64,000 nt of DNA. Origin: Acrocarpospora pleiomorpha. Its GTDB lineage: Bacteria > Actinomycetota > Actinomycetes > Streptosporangiales > Streptosporangiaceae. The notes beneath the pieces are model-generated. The model made no database searches. It was not told the origin of the DNA and worked only from the letters and a program-made list of their open reading frames with translations. Of this stretch, positions 33,279 to 42,432 are shown piece by piece. Position 1 is the stretch's first letter. The number at the start of each line of letters is the position of its first letter. The DNA lies in the NCBI RefSeq assembly GCF_009687885.1, contig NZ_BLAF01000043.1:39755-103754 (forward strand). Reading direction: 5' to 3'. A program made the translations under genes and the position numbers.

Positions 33279-34901
33279 TCAATGTCTGGCGAGCACCACG
33301 TGTACGGATGAGACTGCGCTCGCGCCCTCGCCGACGGCCGTGGCCACGCGTTTCGTCGAGCCGGAGCGGAGGTCGCCGACCGCGAAGACCCGGGGAGCGC
33401 TCGTCTGGAACGGGAGTGGCGTTCCGGACGATCCGGCGGGGAGCCGGCTGTCGGTGAGGATGAAGCCGTCGTCGGCCTTGGCGACGCCGGACAGCCAGCC
33501 CGACACCGGGTCGGCTCCAACGAAGCAGAACAGTGCGTGACTGGCCAGCCGCTCCGGCCGCTCGCCCGGCCTCTCCACGGTGATCGAGGCCAGGGAGTCA
33601 TCACCAGTCAGTTCGCGGACCGTGCTGCCGGCGTGGACTCGGATACGGGGATGTGCACGGATTCTGTCGGTCAGATAGGAGGACATCCGAGCCCCGAGGT
33701 CGCGACCGCGGATGATCAAGTCCACCGTCGCGCCGTGGGCGGCGAGGGACAGGGCCGCCTGACCGGCCGAGTTGGCGCCCCCGACGACCGTCACCGGTCG
33801 ATGCTCGCAGCCTCGGACGTCCAGCTCGGTCGCCGCGTACCGGATACAGCCGGACTTCTCGAACACCGCCCACCGGGGAATGTCGAGACGCCGGTAATGG
33901 GCTCCGGTAGCGGCGATCACCGCACGGCACGGAATGCGCACGCCGTCCTCCAGCAGGACGGCCGGCCGTCGATCATCGGAGAGATCGAGACCTGCCACCG
34001 CGCAGGGCGAGTGGATTCGCACACCGAACTTGAGTGCCTGGACCATCGCCAGTCGCGTCAGGTTCGCCCCACTGACCCCGTCGGGGAAGCCCAGGTAGTT
34101 CTCGATGCGTGAGCTCTTGGCAGCCTGACCGCCGAGCCCTGTTCGGTCCAGCAGTACGGTGGCAAGGCCCTCGGACGCCCCGTACACGGCGGCGGCCAAA
34201 CCCGCCGGACCGGCGCCCACGACGACGAGGTCGACCGGACGTTCGTCGGCCCGGTACGTGAGGCCGAGTGCCTGCGCGACTGTTCCAGGAGTCGCGCGCC
34301 GCACCACCGAACCGTGGGCGATCGCAGCCGGAAGGTCGTCCGGAGTGAGCCCGGCCGATGTCATCAGCGAGCCTCCGGCGGGCGAGTTCGCACTGCGCCA
34401 GGTATGGGGCAGAAGCATCTGCGTCACGTAGGTGCGCAACTCCACGGTATCCGCGGCGTCCGGCTGACCGACGATCTCCAGGACGCCGCCGGCCGCCGAC
34501 CGGATGACCTCGCGCCGCTCCCGGAACGCCGCGAGCAACAGGTCGGCGATGTCGTCCTGTTCGGCGAGGGCCTGACGCAACTTCGCCATCCGGATCCGGA
34601 CGACCGTCCCGGTGGAGACCACTCGGGCGGTCAGGTAGACGTGCTGACGTGTCAACAGGTTGAGCTCGCCGAGGAAGTCCCCGGGGCCACCCTGGTAGAT
34701 CAGGCGCTCCGGCTCCATCGCCGTCGCGTCTCTGACGATGTCCACAGCCGCCGTCAGAAGCAGGAAGAAGTCATAGGAGTCGTCGCCGGACACGTACAGA
34801 TGCCGACCGTCCTCGACGTGTTCCACCTCGCCGTACTCGGCGAGCCGACGGAACTGCCCGTCGTCCAGGACCGGCCCGCGCGGCCCGACACCGTCGTTCA
34901 T
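33279..34901 (-). CDS. cNMP-binding domain fused to thioredoxin-reductase-like flavoprotein
   Basis: 540 aa. Residues about 15-140 are a cyclic-nucleotide-binding (CRP-like) domain (GRHLYVSGDDSYDFFLLL, GDFLGELNLLT). From about 225 comes a two-dinucleotide-domain flavoprotein: GAGPAGLAAAVYGASEGL for FAD, GLGGQAAKSSRIENYLGFP, and VTVVGGANSAGQAALSLA for NAD(P)H. Where thioredoxin reductases have the redox-active CxxC there is CIRYAATE, so thiol-disulphide exchange by that route is unlikely. The fusion occurs in actinomycetes; a cyclic nucleotide may gate the oxidoreductase. 4-bp overlap with the MFS gene and 22 bp before the GerW-like gene. Confidence 0.88.
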   Translation of the reverse strand: MNDGVGPRGPVLDDGQFRRLAEYGEVEHVEDGRHLYVSGDDSYDFFLLLTAAVDIVRDATAMEPERLIYQGGPGDFLGELNLLTRQHVYLTARVVSTGTVVRIRMAKLRQALAEQDDIADLLLAAFRERREVIRSAAGGVLEIVGQPDAADTVELRTYVTQMLLPHTWRSANSPAGGSLMTSAGLTPDDLPAAIAHGSVVRRATPGTVAQALGLTYRADERPVDLVVVGAGPAGLAAAVYGASEGLATVLLDRTGLGGQAAKSSRIENYLGFPDGVSGANLTRLAMVQALKFGVRIHSPCAVAGLDLSDDRRPAVLLEDGVRIPCRAVIAATGAHYRRLDIPRWAVFEKSGCIRYAATELDVRGCEHRPVTVVGGANSAGQAALSLAAHGATVDLIIRGRDLGARMSSYLTDRIRAHPRIRVHAGSTVRELTGDDSLASITVERPGERPERLASHALFCFVGADPVSGWLSGVAKADDGFILTDSRLPAGSSGTPLPFQTSAPRVFAVGDLRSGSTKRVATAVGEGASAVSSVHVVLARH

Positions 34902-36136
34902 GTGGTGACTCCGTCATGCCGGACCGGAACGCTCGGTCGAGCGACGGTCACGACGTACAGGAGCAGACCGGCGGACGTCAGAACGAAGCCGGCCCAGACG
35001 GTGGACAGGGTTCCCCAGCCGGCTTCGAGGGTGACCGCGCCGCCGAGCGCTCCGAGGGAGTTGGCCAGATTGAGGGCGGCCAGGTTGAGCGCGCCCATCA
35101 AGGTCGGAGCGTCCGGCGCGAATCCGGTCAACCGGACCTGGATGGTGGGGATCGCGAACATCATGGTCGCTCCGACGCCGAACAGGCAGGGCAGCAGTAT
35201 CAGCAGGTTTTCACCGGCCACGCCGATCAGCGCCAAGAGCGCCAGGACACCGCCGTATCCCCAGGTCAGCCCCCGGTGCTCGGATCGGTCGGCGACACGT
35301 CCCCCGAGATGGTTGCCGACTGCCATGCCGAGGCCGAAGACGGCGAGCGCGATCGGGATGAGCGCGGCGTCCTGCCGCGCCGCGTCGGTGACGAAGGGGC
35401 CGATGAACGTGTAGACGGCGAAGATGCTGGAGATGCCGAGCGCCGCGACGGTGACCATCAGCCAGACGTTGAGCCGGCGCAGGCCGTGCAGCTCGTTCCT
35501 GACGGGGCTGCCGTGCAGGTCGTCCGTACGGGGCAACCAGGCGACCAGGGCGACGCCGGCCAGCAGGCCGATGGCGACCACGGTCCAGTACATGGCGCGC
35601 CAGCCGGCGTGCTGGCCGATGAAGGTGCCGAGCGGCGACCCGGCGATGGTGGCGAGGGTGAGTCCCCCCATCACGGTTGCGAACGCTTTGCCGCCCTTGC
35701 CGGGTCCGTACACGTACGCGGCGACGACGGCCCCGGCGCCGAAGAACGCGCCCTGCACGCTACCGGTGACGAATCGGAAGACGACGAGCAGCGCGATGTC
35801 CGGCGCCAGCGCGGACAGCACGTTGCCGGCCAGGAAGAGCACGACCAGGCCGAGCAGCAGTGTGCGCCGGTTGACCCGGGCGGCGAGCAGGGTGATGGCC
35901 GGAGAGCCGACCACCACCCCGAAGGCGTACGCGGTGATCGCATGTGTGGCGACCGGGATCGACACGTCCAGGTCGACGGCGAAGAGCTGGATGATGCCGT
36001 TGCTGCCGAACTCGCCGGTGCCGATCGCGAAGGTGCCCAGTGCCAGCGCGAACAGAGCGAGCCTGGGGTTGCCGACGGGCGTCCTGTGCCGTTTCTCCTC
36101 GGCCGCGCATTGGCCTTCATACGCTCGCGTGTGCAT
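34898..36136 (-). CDS. MFS transporter, AraJ/drug-efflux type
   Basis: 412 aa, twelve predicted helices. FALALGTFAIGTGEFGSNGIIQLFAVDLDVSI opens like AraJ/YdhP-type MFS efflux proteins, and VFRFVTGSVQGAFFGAGAVVAAYV is the fourth-fifth helix motif. Likely exports sugars or small drugs using the proton gradient. It is coupled by TGATG to the upstream hydrolase and by a 4-bp overlap to the flavoprotein gene. An ATG at the very end of the hydrolase gene is taken as the start. Confidence 0.9.
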   Translation of the reverse strand: MHTRAYEGQCAAEEKRHRTPVGNPRLALFALALGTFAIGTGEFGSNGIIQLFAVDLDVSIPVATHAITAYAFGVVVGSPAITLLAARVNRRTLLLGLVVLFLAGNVLSALAPDIALLVVFRFVTGSVQGAFFGAGAVVAAYVYGPGKGGKAFATVMGGLTLATIAGSPLGTFIGQHAGWRAMYWTVVAIGLLAGVALVAWLPRTDDLHGSPVRNELHGLRRLNVWLMVTVAALGISSIFAVYTFIGPFVTDAARQDAALIPIALAVFGLGMAVGNHLGGRVADRSEHRGLTWGYGGVLALLALIGVAGENLLILLPCLFGVGATMMFAIPTIQVRLTGFAPDAPTLMGALNLAALNLANSLGALGGAVTLEAGWGTLSTVWAGFVLTSAGLLLYVVTVARPSVPVRHDGVTT

Positions 36137-36933
36137 CAGTGTGCGGCGCGTTTGATGAGGTCGGCCGCCGCGGCGGGCTGCGAGATCATCGCGACGTGAG
36201 AGGCGTTGATCTCACGAATTTGTGATCCGGCCCGCCGCGCCATGAACCGCTGGGCCTCGGCGGGCAGCACCTGGTCGTTTCTGGCGACCAGGTAATAGGA
36301 AGGAATGGTCTTCCACGCCGGGGCGCCGGACGGCTCTCCGAGCGTGCGCGCGTCGGCGGGCCGCTGACCGGCGTGCATCAGATCCGTGGTCGACTTCGGC
36401 ACGTCACCGGCGAAGACGTTCCGGAAGAACTCCTTCTTGATGTATCCGTCGACGAGGCCCTCATCATAGGGACGGAAGTCCAGCGCCGCCTCGTTGAGCT
36501 TGCTTCCTGGAAACTTCGTCTGCAGTTGCAGCAGCGACTCGCCCTCGTCGGGGGCGAACGCGGCCACATAAACCAGCGCTTTCACATTCGGATTGCCGGC
36601 TGCGGCGTTCGTGGCGACAATCCCTCCATAGGAGTGCGCGGCCACGATGATCGGGCCGCTGAGCGTGGCGAGGATGGAGGCCAGGTAGGCGGAGTCGGTG
36701 GCCACGCTCCGCAGCGGGTTCGCCGGAGCAATGACCGGAAAGTCGTCGCGTATGAGCCGGGCGGCGACGTCGTTCCAGCCGGAGGCGTCGGCGAACGCGC
36801 CGTGCACGAGCACCACGGTGGGCTTGGGCTTGGCTCCCGGCCGGGGATGCGCCAGCGCCTCGGACGTTCCCAGCAGAACGCCGGTCGCGACCGCGGCGGA
36901 TCCGGCGAGCACCGCTCGACGAGTCGTGGTCAT
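36136..36933 (-). CDS. Exported alpha/beta hydrolase
   Basis: 265 aa. N-terminal TTTRRAVLAGSAAVATGVLLGTSEALA looks like a Tat signal. VVLVHGAFADASGWNDVAARL holds the oxyanion motif, AHSYGGIVATNAA the nucleophile serine, and NASHVAMISQP the catalytic histidine. A salicylate-esterase/EstC-like family member is the closest I can place. First gene of the operon with the MFS transporter; the pair may process and export or take up the same compound. Confidence 0.88.
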   Translation of the reverse strand: MTTTRRAVLAGSAAVATGVLLGTSEALAHPRPGAKPKPTVVLVHGAFADASGWNDVAARLIRDDFPVIAPANPLRSVATDSAYLASILATLSGPIIVAAHSYGGIVATNAAAGNPNVKALVYVAAFAPDEGESLLQLQTKFPGSKLNEAALDFRPYDEGLVDGYIKKEFFRNVFAGDVPKSTTDLMHAGQRPADARTLGEPSGAPAWKTIPSYYLVARNDQVLPAEAQRFMARRAGSQIREINASHVAMISQPAAAADLIKRAAH

Positions 36934-37041
36934 GATGTGAACCTTTCACCTAGATGTGCGGTCAATGTAGATCGCGGGCACTGGACGATTACTGAACGGG
37001 CGATTCACTCGTCATCAAGTACGCCGATCTAGCCTGCGGTC

Positions 37042-37257
37042 ATGAAATCAACGAAAAGCGAAAGCGCCCAGAAATGGGGCCTGCGGTGGCACCTGCTCTT
37101 CTACGTCCTGGGCAATCTGGCCCAGGTCATCGTGTGGTGGATCTACAACCCGGACCACTTCTTCTGGCCTTTGTGGTCGATAGTCTTCTGGGGCATCGGG
37201 CTGGCGTTCCACTACTGGAGCGTCTATTCGCCGCCCAAATCGAATACTCAGTACTGA
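37042..37257 (+). CDS. Small 2TM-domain membrane protein
   Basis: 71 aa. Two hydrophobic helices (WHLLFYVLGNLAQVIVWWIY and FFWPLWSIVFWGIGLAFHYWSVY) with the FWP.W.I..WG.GL..H pattern of the 2TM family. It is 3 bp upstream of the methyltransferase gene and probably co-transcribed. Confidence 0.85.
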   Translation: MKSTKSESAQKWGLRWHLLFYVLGNLAQVIVWWIYNPDHFFWPLWSIVFWGIGLAFHYWSVYSPPKSNTQY

Positions 37258-37260
37258 GCC

Positions 37261-37833
37261 GTGTCGTTTCTTCTCGAATTCCTGCGCGCTCCCATGACGG
37301 TCGGCGCGGTCACACCGAGCAGTCCGGCGCTGGCCAGGGCGGCGACGGCGGTGGTGCCCCGGACCGGCTCCCCGGTCGTCGTGGAGCTCGGCCCCGGCAC
37401 CGGCGCCTTCACCGGTGCCGTCCAGCGGCGCCTGGCGGGACACGGCCGGCACATCGCCGTCGAGATCAATCCGCGGTTCGCGCGGCGGCTGGCCACCCTC
37501 CATCCGGCCGTCGACATCGTGACCGCGGACGCGGCCGACCTCGCCGCGGTGCTGGCTCAGCACGGGCTCAGCCAGGCCGATGTCGTGGTCAGCGGCCTTC
37601 CGTGGGCGGCGTTCACCGAGAACCGGCAGCGCGACGTGCTGTCCGCGGTGGCCGCCGCGCTGCCACCGCACGGCGTGTTCACCACCTTCGCGTACGTGCA
37701 CGCCCGGTGGGCCCCGCCCGCCCGGGGGCTGCTGCGATCCTTGCGGTCGCGGTTCGACGAGGTCGTCATCAGCCGGACAGTGTGGGCCAACCTGCCGCCC
37801 GCGCTGGTCTACTACTGCCGTCGCCCCCACTGA
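37261..37833 (+). CDS. SAM-dependent methyltransferase, phospholipid N-methyltransferase/KsgA-like
   Basis: 190 aa, GTG start. FLLEFLRAPMTVGAVTPSSPALARA then VVELGPGTGAFTGAV is typical of the PmtA-like phospholipid N-methyltransferase group, and VEINPRFARRL, IVTADAADL and VVSGLPWAAF are the remaining SAM-fold motifs. Predicted to methylate phosphatidylethanolamine or a related lipid at the membrane. The preceding 2TM protein may help dock it. Assignment to lipid rather than rRNA rests on the start motif and short length. Confidence 0.82.
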   Translation: MSFLLEFLRAPMTVGAVTPSSPALARAATAVVPRTGSPVVVELGPGTGAFTGAVQRRLAGHGRHIAVEINPRFARRLATLHPAVDIVTADAADLAAVLAQHGLSQADVVVSGLPWAAFTENRQRDVLSAVAAALPPHGVFTTFAYVHARWAPPARGLLRSLRSRFDEVVISRTVWANLPPALVYYCRRPH

Positions 37834-37837
37834 ATCA

Positions 37838-37925
37838 GCTCGGCAAGCAGCTGCCGAGGCCCGGCGCCCAGCTCGACACCATCCCGCCAGAGCCGCAACG
37901 GACCAGAATCTGCAGCCGCAGATGT
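37838..37925 (-). pseudogene. Fragment of a second SARP/BTAD regulator
   Basis: The minus strand reads GPLRLWRDGVELGAGPRQ, nearly the same as the start of the BTAD regulator at 32.7 kb (GPLRLWRDSVELDAGPRQ), with matching DNA. The rest of the gene is missing. Remnant of a paralogue or a partial duplication. Confidence 0.65.
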
Positions 37926-38098
37926 CCGCGTACTGCGGGGCGACATGCCGCGGTTCCAGCGGATTGGTGGTGTCAATGACGACGCCGGCGCTTCGACCGC
38001 AGGGGGCTTGTGCCGCCGCACTTCCGCCACGACCGAGACCGTGCCTATCCCTGTCGGAGTGTGGCTGGGCCGAGAACCGGCCGCGAATAATGTGAGCC

Positions 38099-38980
38099 AT
38101 GAACACCAGACGGCAGCTCGGGGAGTTCCTCCAGACAAGGCGCTCCCAGCTGCGACCCGAGGACGTGGGGGTGGCCACCTACGGTGACCGGCGCCGGGTC
38201 CCCGGGCTGCGTCGGGAGGAACTGGCGCTGCTGGCCGGCGTGAGCGCGTCGTACTACTCACGGCTGGAGCAGGGCCAGGCGCCCAACGCCTCCCCCGAGG
38301 TGCTCGACGCGCTGGCCCGCGCCCTGCGCCTGGACGACGCGGAACGCCGGCACCTGCATGAACTGGCCGCCGGTGGGCGCCGCCAGGGCGCCGTCCGCCC
38401 GCCCGCTCCCGAACAGGTCAGCCCCGCGACGCGTCAGCTGGTCGCGATGCTGGGTGACGTGCCCGTGCTGGTGCTCGGCCGGCGCGGCGACGTGCTGGCG
38501 TGGAACACACCAGGCCACGCCCTGTACGCCGGCCATCTGGCCCTGGACGGCCCGGACACGCCACAGCGGCGCCCCAACATGGCCCGCCTGGTTTTCCTGG
38601 ACGCCCACACTCGCGACCTCTACACCGACTGGCCCGCCAAGGCCCGGGGCGTGGTGGCGACCCTGCGGATGGCCTCCGGCCGCCACCCGGACGACCCGCT
38701 GCTGACCGCACTGGTCGGAGAGCTGACGGTCAAGAGCCCGGAGTTCGCCACGATGTGGGCCGACCACCGCGTCAAGACCGGCGGCGACACGGTCTACGAG
38801 ATGCGGCACCCGCTGGTGGGCACCATGCGGGTGACCCAGCAGACCCTGCGGACCACCGATGACCAGGCGGTGGTCGTCGCCACCACCGAACCCGGCTCGC
38901 CCTCGCACTCCGCGATGACGTTGCTCGTCCACAGCGTGCTGACCGGGCAGGCCTCCCGGCGCACCCGAACGACCACCTGA
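38099..38980 (+). CDS. XRE-family regulator with MmyB-like ligand domain
   Basis: 293 aa. N-terminal HTH (LGEFLQTRRSQL, LRREELALLAGVSASYYSRLEQGQAPNASPEVLDALARAL) followed by an MmyB-like PAS fold (VLVLGRRGDVLAWNTPGHAL, MARLVFLDAHTRDLYTDW, EFATMWADHRVK). In Streptomyces relatives this type regulates small oxidoreductase or antibiotic-response genes and may bind fatty acids. The target is probably the downstream propeller gene or itself. Confidence 0.92.
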   Translation: MNTRRQLGEFLQTRRSQLRPEDVGVATYGDRRRVPGLRREELALLAGVSASYYSRLEQGQAPNASPEVLDALARALRLDDAERRHLHELAAGGRRQGAVRPPAPEQVSPATRQLVAMLGDVPVLVLGRRGDVLAWNTPGHALYAGHLALDGPDTPQRRPNMARLVFLDAHTRDLYTDWPAKARGVVATLRMASGRHPDDPLLTALVGELTVKSPEFATMWADHRVKTGGDTVYEMRHPLVGTMRVTQQTLRTTDDQAVVVATTEPGSPSHSAMTLLVHSVLTGQASRRTRTTT

Positions 38981-39051
38981 CCCCGCACGTTCCCCCGGCG
39001 CTCCGACCGGAGCGCCCGATGCCGCACGCCCTCATACAGACAGGACCAGGT

Positions 39052-39981
39052 ATGCGCACCAGATTGCTCGCCCTCGCGATCACCGCCGGAATCGGCCTGA
39101 CGACCGCGTCCCCGTCGAACGCGGCGACGTCCCGGACAGCGGTGCACTTCGACCTGGCGAAGGGCCAGCAGCCGGAGAACATCGCCCTCGCCCCGGACGG
39201 CACGGCCTATGTCACCTTCGCCGCCGCCCGCCAGGTCGCCGCCATCAGCCCGAAAGGCATGATCCGGATCCTGGCGACCCTCCCCGCCCCGGCTGACGGC
39301 GGCGCACCGGCCCTCGGGTTCGCCCTGACCACCGGCATCGTCCGCACCACCGACGGCACGCTCTATTTCCTGTACGCCAGCGGCGACCCCGCGACCACCG
39401 GCCTCTACCGGCTACGTCCCGGCCGGAATCCGCACCGGATCGCCGCGCTCCCAGCGAACGGCCTGCCCAACGGCCTGGCCTACGACGAACCGGCGAAGAC
39501 CTTCTACCTCACCGACTCAGTCCTCGGCTCCATCTCCACGGTTCCCCTGTCCGGAGGCACCGCCCGGACCTGGTCGTACGCGCCGGAACTCGCTGCGGCC
39601 GGATTCCTCGGCGCCAACGGCATCAAGGTACGACACGGCGCGATCTGGGCCACCAATCTCGACAGGGGCACCCTGCTCCGAATCCCGATCAGACAGGGCC
39701 GCCCCGGACCCGTCCAGGTCAAAGCCACCGGCCTGGCCGGCATTGATGACATCGCCTTCACCGGAAACCGTGACGACCAGGTCATCGCGGCCCTCAACGC
39801 GCCGAACAAGGTCGTCCGAATCGACACGGACGGCCGTGCCGTGACCCTTCTCACCGCCGGACTCCAGAACCCCACCTCGGTAGCGGTACGCGGCCGGACC
39901 CTCTACGTGCTCAGCGCCGCCTACCTCACCGCCAAAGACCCCAACCTGATCCTGGCCACCATTGGAGCGCGACATGCATGA
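39052..39981 (+). CDS. Exported beta-propeller protein (SMP-30/NHL-like)
   Basis: 309 aa from ATG39052, with AGGACCAGG upstream. Signal peptide (LLALAITAGIGLTTASPSNA). Repeats such as PENIALAPDGTAYVTFAAARQVAAI, PNGLAYDEPAKTFYLTDSVLGSI and IDDIAFTGNRDDQVIAAL predict a six-bladed propeller like SMP-30/gluconolactonase and ScyD-like proteins. No metal-site set could be confirmed by eye. Lies 72 bp after the XRE regulator. Confidence 0.8.
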   Translation: MRTRLLALAITAGIGLTTASPSNAATSRTAVHFDLAKGQQPENIALAPDGTAYVTFAAARQVAAISPKGMIRILATLPAPADGGAPALGFALTTGIVRTTDGTLYFLYASGDPATTGLYRLRPGRNPHRIAALPANGLPNGLAYDEPAKTFYLTDSVLGSISTVPLSGGTARTWSYAPELAAAGFLGANGIKVRHGAIWATNLDRGTLLRIPIRQGRPGPVQVKATGLAGIDDIAFTGNRDDQVIAALNAPNKVVRIDTDGRAVTLLTAGLQNPTSVAVRGRTLYVLSAAYLTAKDPNLILATIGARHA

Positions 39982-40010
39982 GCCGTTAAGGAATGGGCAC
40001 CCTTCAGCCG

Positions 40011-40550
40011 CTACTGACCGCTCGCCGTCCTGTCCGGCAGGACGACAAGGCTGACGATGCGGCGGGTGCGGCCCTCGCCCTCGGCCTGACCGACCCGGGT
40101 GACGACCGCCTGCTCGATCTCCTCGATCATCGCGGCGAACTCGTCATCGGTCAGGCAGACGGCCGCCTGCCGGTAGATCACGCCGTCGGCAGTGGGATCG
40201 GCGTCCTCATGGCCGAGGTAGCGCTCGAAATCCGCCAGCAACGAGGTGACGAACGCGGTGAACGCCCGCCGGTGGTCCTCCTGTGTCATGGCCGCCCGCG
40301 CCGCCGGATCGATCACCGCCTTCTCCCCGCGTACCCGGTAACTGCGCACCACGATGCCGCGTACCCGGGTCTCCTCCGCCACCTCCAGCACTCCCGCGTC
40401 GGTCAGCAGGGCGATGTGCCGGTACATCGTCGCCGGGGCGATGTCGGGCAGGCGGTCACGCAGCTGGTTGGTGGTCAGCGGATCGGTGTCGAAGAGCGCT
40501 TGCAGGATGCGCATCCGTACGGGGTGCAGGAGAAGGTCCGCGGTCGGCAT
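40011..40550 (-). CDS. Winged-helix (ArsR-like) transcriptional regulator
   Basis: 179 aa from ATG40550. LLLHPVRMRILQALFDTDPLTTNQLRDRLPDIAPATMYRHIALLTDAGVLEV is an ArsR/PadR-type winged helix. The C-terminal half (FTAFVTSLLADFERYLGH, DEFAAMIEEIEQAVV) is a helical dimerisation region. It is divergent from an alpha/beta hydrolase and CPBP protease, with a perfect TTCTCAATATTGAGAA palindrome between them, its likely operator. Confidence 0.88.
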   Translation of the reverse strand: MPTADLLLHPVRMRILQALFDTDPLTTNQLRDRLPDIAPATMYRHIALLTDAGVLEVAEETRVRGIVVRSYRVRGEKAVIDPAARAAMTQEDHRRAFTAFVTSLLADFERYLGHEDADPTADGVIYRQAAVCLTDDEFAAMIEEIEQAVVTRVGQAEGEGRTRRIVSLVVLPDRTASGQ

Positions 40551-40577
40551 GCACAAATTCTCTCACATACGATAACG

Positions 40578-40593
40578 TTCTCAATATTGAGAA
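40578..40593. promoter_or_regulatory. Perfect 16-bp palindromic operator
   Basis: TTCTCAATATTGAGAA lies 28 bp from the regulator start and 35 bp from the hydrolase start, so one bound dimer would control both divergent promoters. Confidence 0.8.
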
Positions 40594-40627
40594 TGTCACC
40601 AAAGATGAGAGATGTGGTGAGCGGGAC

Positions 40628-41554
40628 ATGCGCGATGTCGACCTGACAGCCATCGCAGACGACGGACTGCCGCTGGGCGGCACGTTGACCCTGCCCTCGG
40701 GACGCGGCCCGCACCCGGCCGTCCTCCTCCTGCACGGCTCCGGCCGGCTGGACCGCGACGCCAACACCAGCCGGCTCCGCATGAGTCTCGGCCCACCGCT
40801 GGCCGCCGCCCTCGCGGAGCGCGGGATCGCCACTCTGCGGTATGACCGGCGTGGCGTCGGCGCCACCCCCGGCGACTGGCTGGCCACCGGATTCACCGAC
40901 AACCTCCGCGACGCCACCGCCGCCTTACGCACCCTGGCCGCACGACCCGACATCCGGGCCGACGCGATCGGCGTGGTCGGGCACAGCGAAGGCGCGCTCC
41001 ACGCCATGTCTCTCGGCAGCCATCCCCAGGTCGCGGCGGTGGTGCTGCTGGCCGGATTCGCCCGATTGGGTGAGGACGCTCTGCGCCGGCAGGCCTCGAT
41101 GCTCGCCCGCGACCTCCCGGCGCTCCTACGACCGCTGATGCCCGCTCTACGAGCCTTCGCCACCCGGCAACTGACCCGGATCAAGGCGACCCGCGCGGAT
41201 GTGACCCGCGTCGCCGGGCGGCCGATCAACGCGCGCTGGATGCGCGAGCTGCTGATTCACGACCCACGCCTCGACCTGGCGGACATCAAGGTCCCCGTCC
41301 TGGCGATCACCGGCGGCAAGGACATCCAGGTCGACCCCGCGGACCTGGAGGAGATCCGCAGGCTCGTTCGTGGCGAGGTCGAGATCCACCTGGTCTCCGA
41401 CCTCACCCACCTGTTACGCCGTGACCCCGGCCCCGCCTCGGCGCGCTCCTACCCCCGGCTGCTGCGTCAGCCGGTCGACCCCGATCTGCTCACCCAGGTA
41501 GCCGCCTGGCTCGCCCACCGACTCCATCCCACGGATTCCCTCAGGCTCCGTTGA
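40628..41554 (+). CDS. Alpha/beta hydrolase (dienelactone-hydrolase/esterase-like)
   Basis: 308 aa from ATG40628; the only earlier in-frame starts lie inside the divergent regulator. VLLLHGSGRLDRDANTSR (oxyanion loop), YDRRGVGATPG, IGVVGHSEGALHAMSLG (nucleophile Ser), LAITGGKDIQVDP (Asp) and LVSDLTHLLRR (His) make a complete triad. Cytoplasmic esterase-like enzyme of unknown substrate. Followed 35 bp later by the CPBP protease. Confidence 0.88.
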   Translation: MRDVDLTAIADDGLPLGGTLTLPSGRGPHPAVLLLHGSGRLDRDANTSRLRMSLGPPLAAALAERGIATLRYDRRGVGATPGDWLATGFTDNLRDATAALRTLAARPDIRADAIGVVGHSEGALHAMSLGSHPQVAAVVLLAGFARLGEDALRRQASMLARDLPALLRPLMPALRAFATRQLTRIKATRADVTRVAGRPINARWMRELLIHDPRLDLADIKVPVLAITGGKDIQVDPADLEEIRRLVRGEVEIHLVSDLTHLLRRDPGPASARSYPRLLRQPVDPDLLTQVAAWLAHRLHPTDSLRLR

Positions 41555-41589
41555 GACTTCCTCCCCCAACACCCATGAAAGGGAACAGC

Positions 41590-42432
41590 GTGACCACCAC
41601 CCCCTCCGCCGGCCAGAAAAACGGCCTTGCCCTCTTCTTCACCGTCACATTCGCGTGGACCTGGGCGTTCTGGCTTGTCGCGATCACACTCGGTGGATCG
41701 CCGATGAGTTCCCCCACCGTCATCCCGTATCTCCTCGGCGGCTTCGGCCCGGTGATCGGCGCGATGGCGATCCGAGCCCGCCGGGCCCGCCGCCGTCTAC
41801 CCATCCCCGCCCACACGGTGCGACTACGGCTCGGCGCTCACCTGTTATGGGTGCCGCTCCTGCTGGTGCTGGCACCGGCGACCGTCCTGGCGGGCGCGCT
41901 ACTCGCGCCCCTTCTGGGCGGCCCCGAGGTGAGCCTGACAGCCGGGCAGAGCCTGATCGCGACCATGGGCGGAGTCGTGCCGTTCATCGTCAGCATGCTG
42001 GTCGCCGGCCCGCTGGCCGAGGAACCCGGCTGGCGCGGCACGGCCTACCCGCGCGTGCGCGCCTCACTGGGCCGTGTTCAGGCCAGCCTGTTACTGGGCG
42101 GAGTCTGGGCGATCTGGCATCTGCCGCTGTTCTTCATCTCCGGCACCGTACAGAACGAATTCGGCCTGATCAGCTGGAGCGGCCTGCTGTTCAGCCTCAC
42201 TGTCTTCCCGATGGCCCTGCTGACCGGGTACGCCTACGAGCGCGCCGGCGTCATCGCATCGATCGCCGTCCACTTCGGCGTCAACGCGACGATGGCACTG
42301 CTAAGCGTGAGTTCACCGGTGACGCAAGCACTCATCCTGGTGGTACAGATCATCCTCACCACCGCGCTGCTCGCCTCGCGGCGAGACAGCAGGTCCCAGC
42401 CCGCGGTTCACGCAGTTCCCCTCTCGCGATAG
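41590..42432 (+). CDS. CPBP-family intramembrane metalloprotease-like protein
   Basis: 280 aa from GTG41590 (AAAGGGA before it); ATG41575 is possible. Seven to eight membrane helices with PLAEEPGWRGTAYPRV (motif 1, two Glu), IWHLPLFF (motif 2) and HFGVNATMA (motif 3), the CPBP/Abi signature related to Rce1 proteases. In bacteria members act in bacteriocin self-immunity or are of unknown role. Probably in an operon with the hydrolase. Confidence 0.9.
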   Translation: MTTTPSAGQKNGLALFFTVTFAWTWAFWLVAITLGGSPMSSPTVIPYLLGGFGPVIGAMAIRARRARRRLPIPAHTVRLRLGAHLLWVPLLLVLAPATVLAGALLAPLLGGPEVSLTAGQSLIATMGGVVPFIVSMLVAGPLAEEPGWRGTAYPRVRASLGRVQASLLLGGVWAIWHLPLFFISGTVQNEFGLISWSGLLFSLTVFPMALLTGYAYERAGVIASIAVHFGVNATMALLSVSSPVTQALILVVQIILTTALLASRRDSRSQPAVHAVPLSR

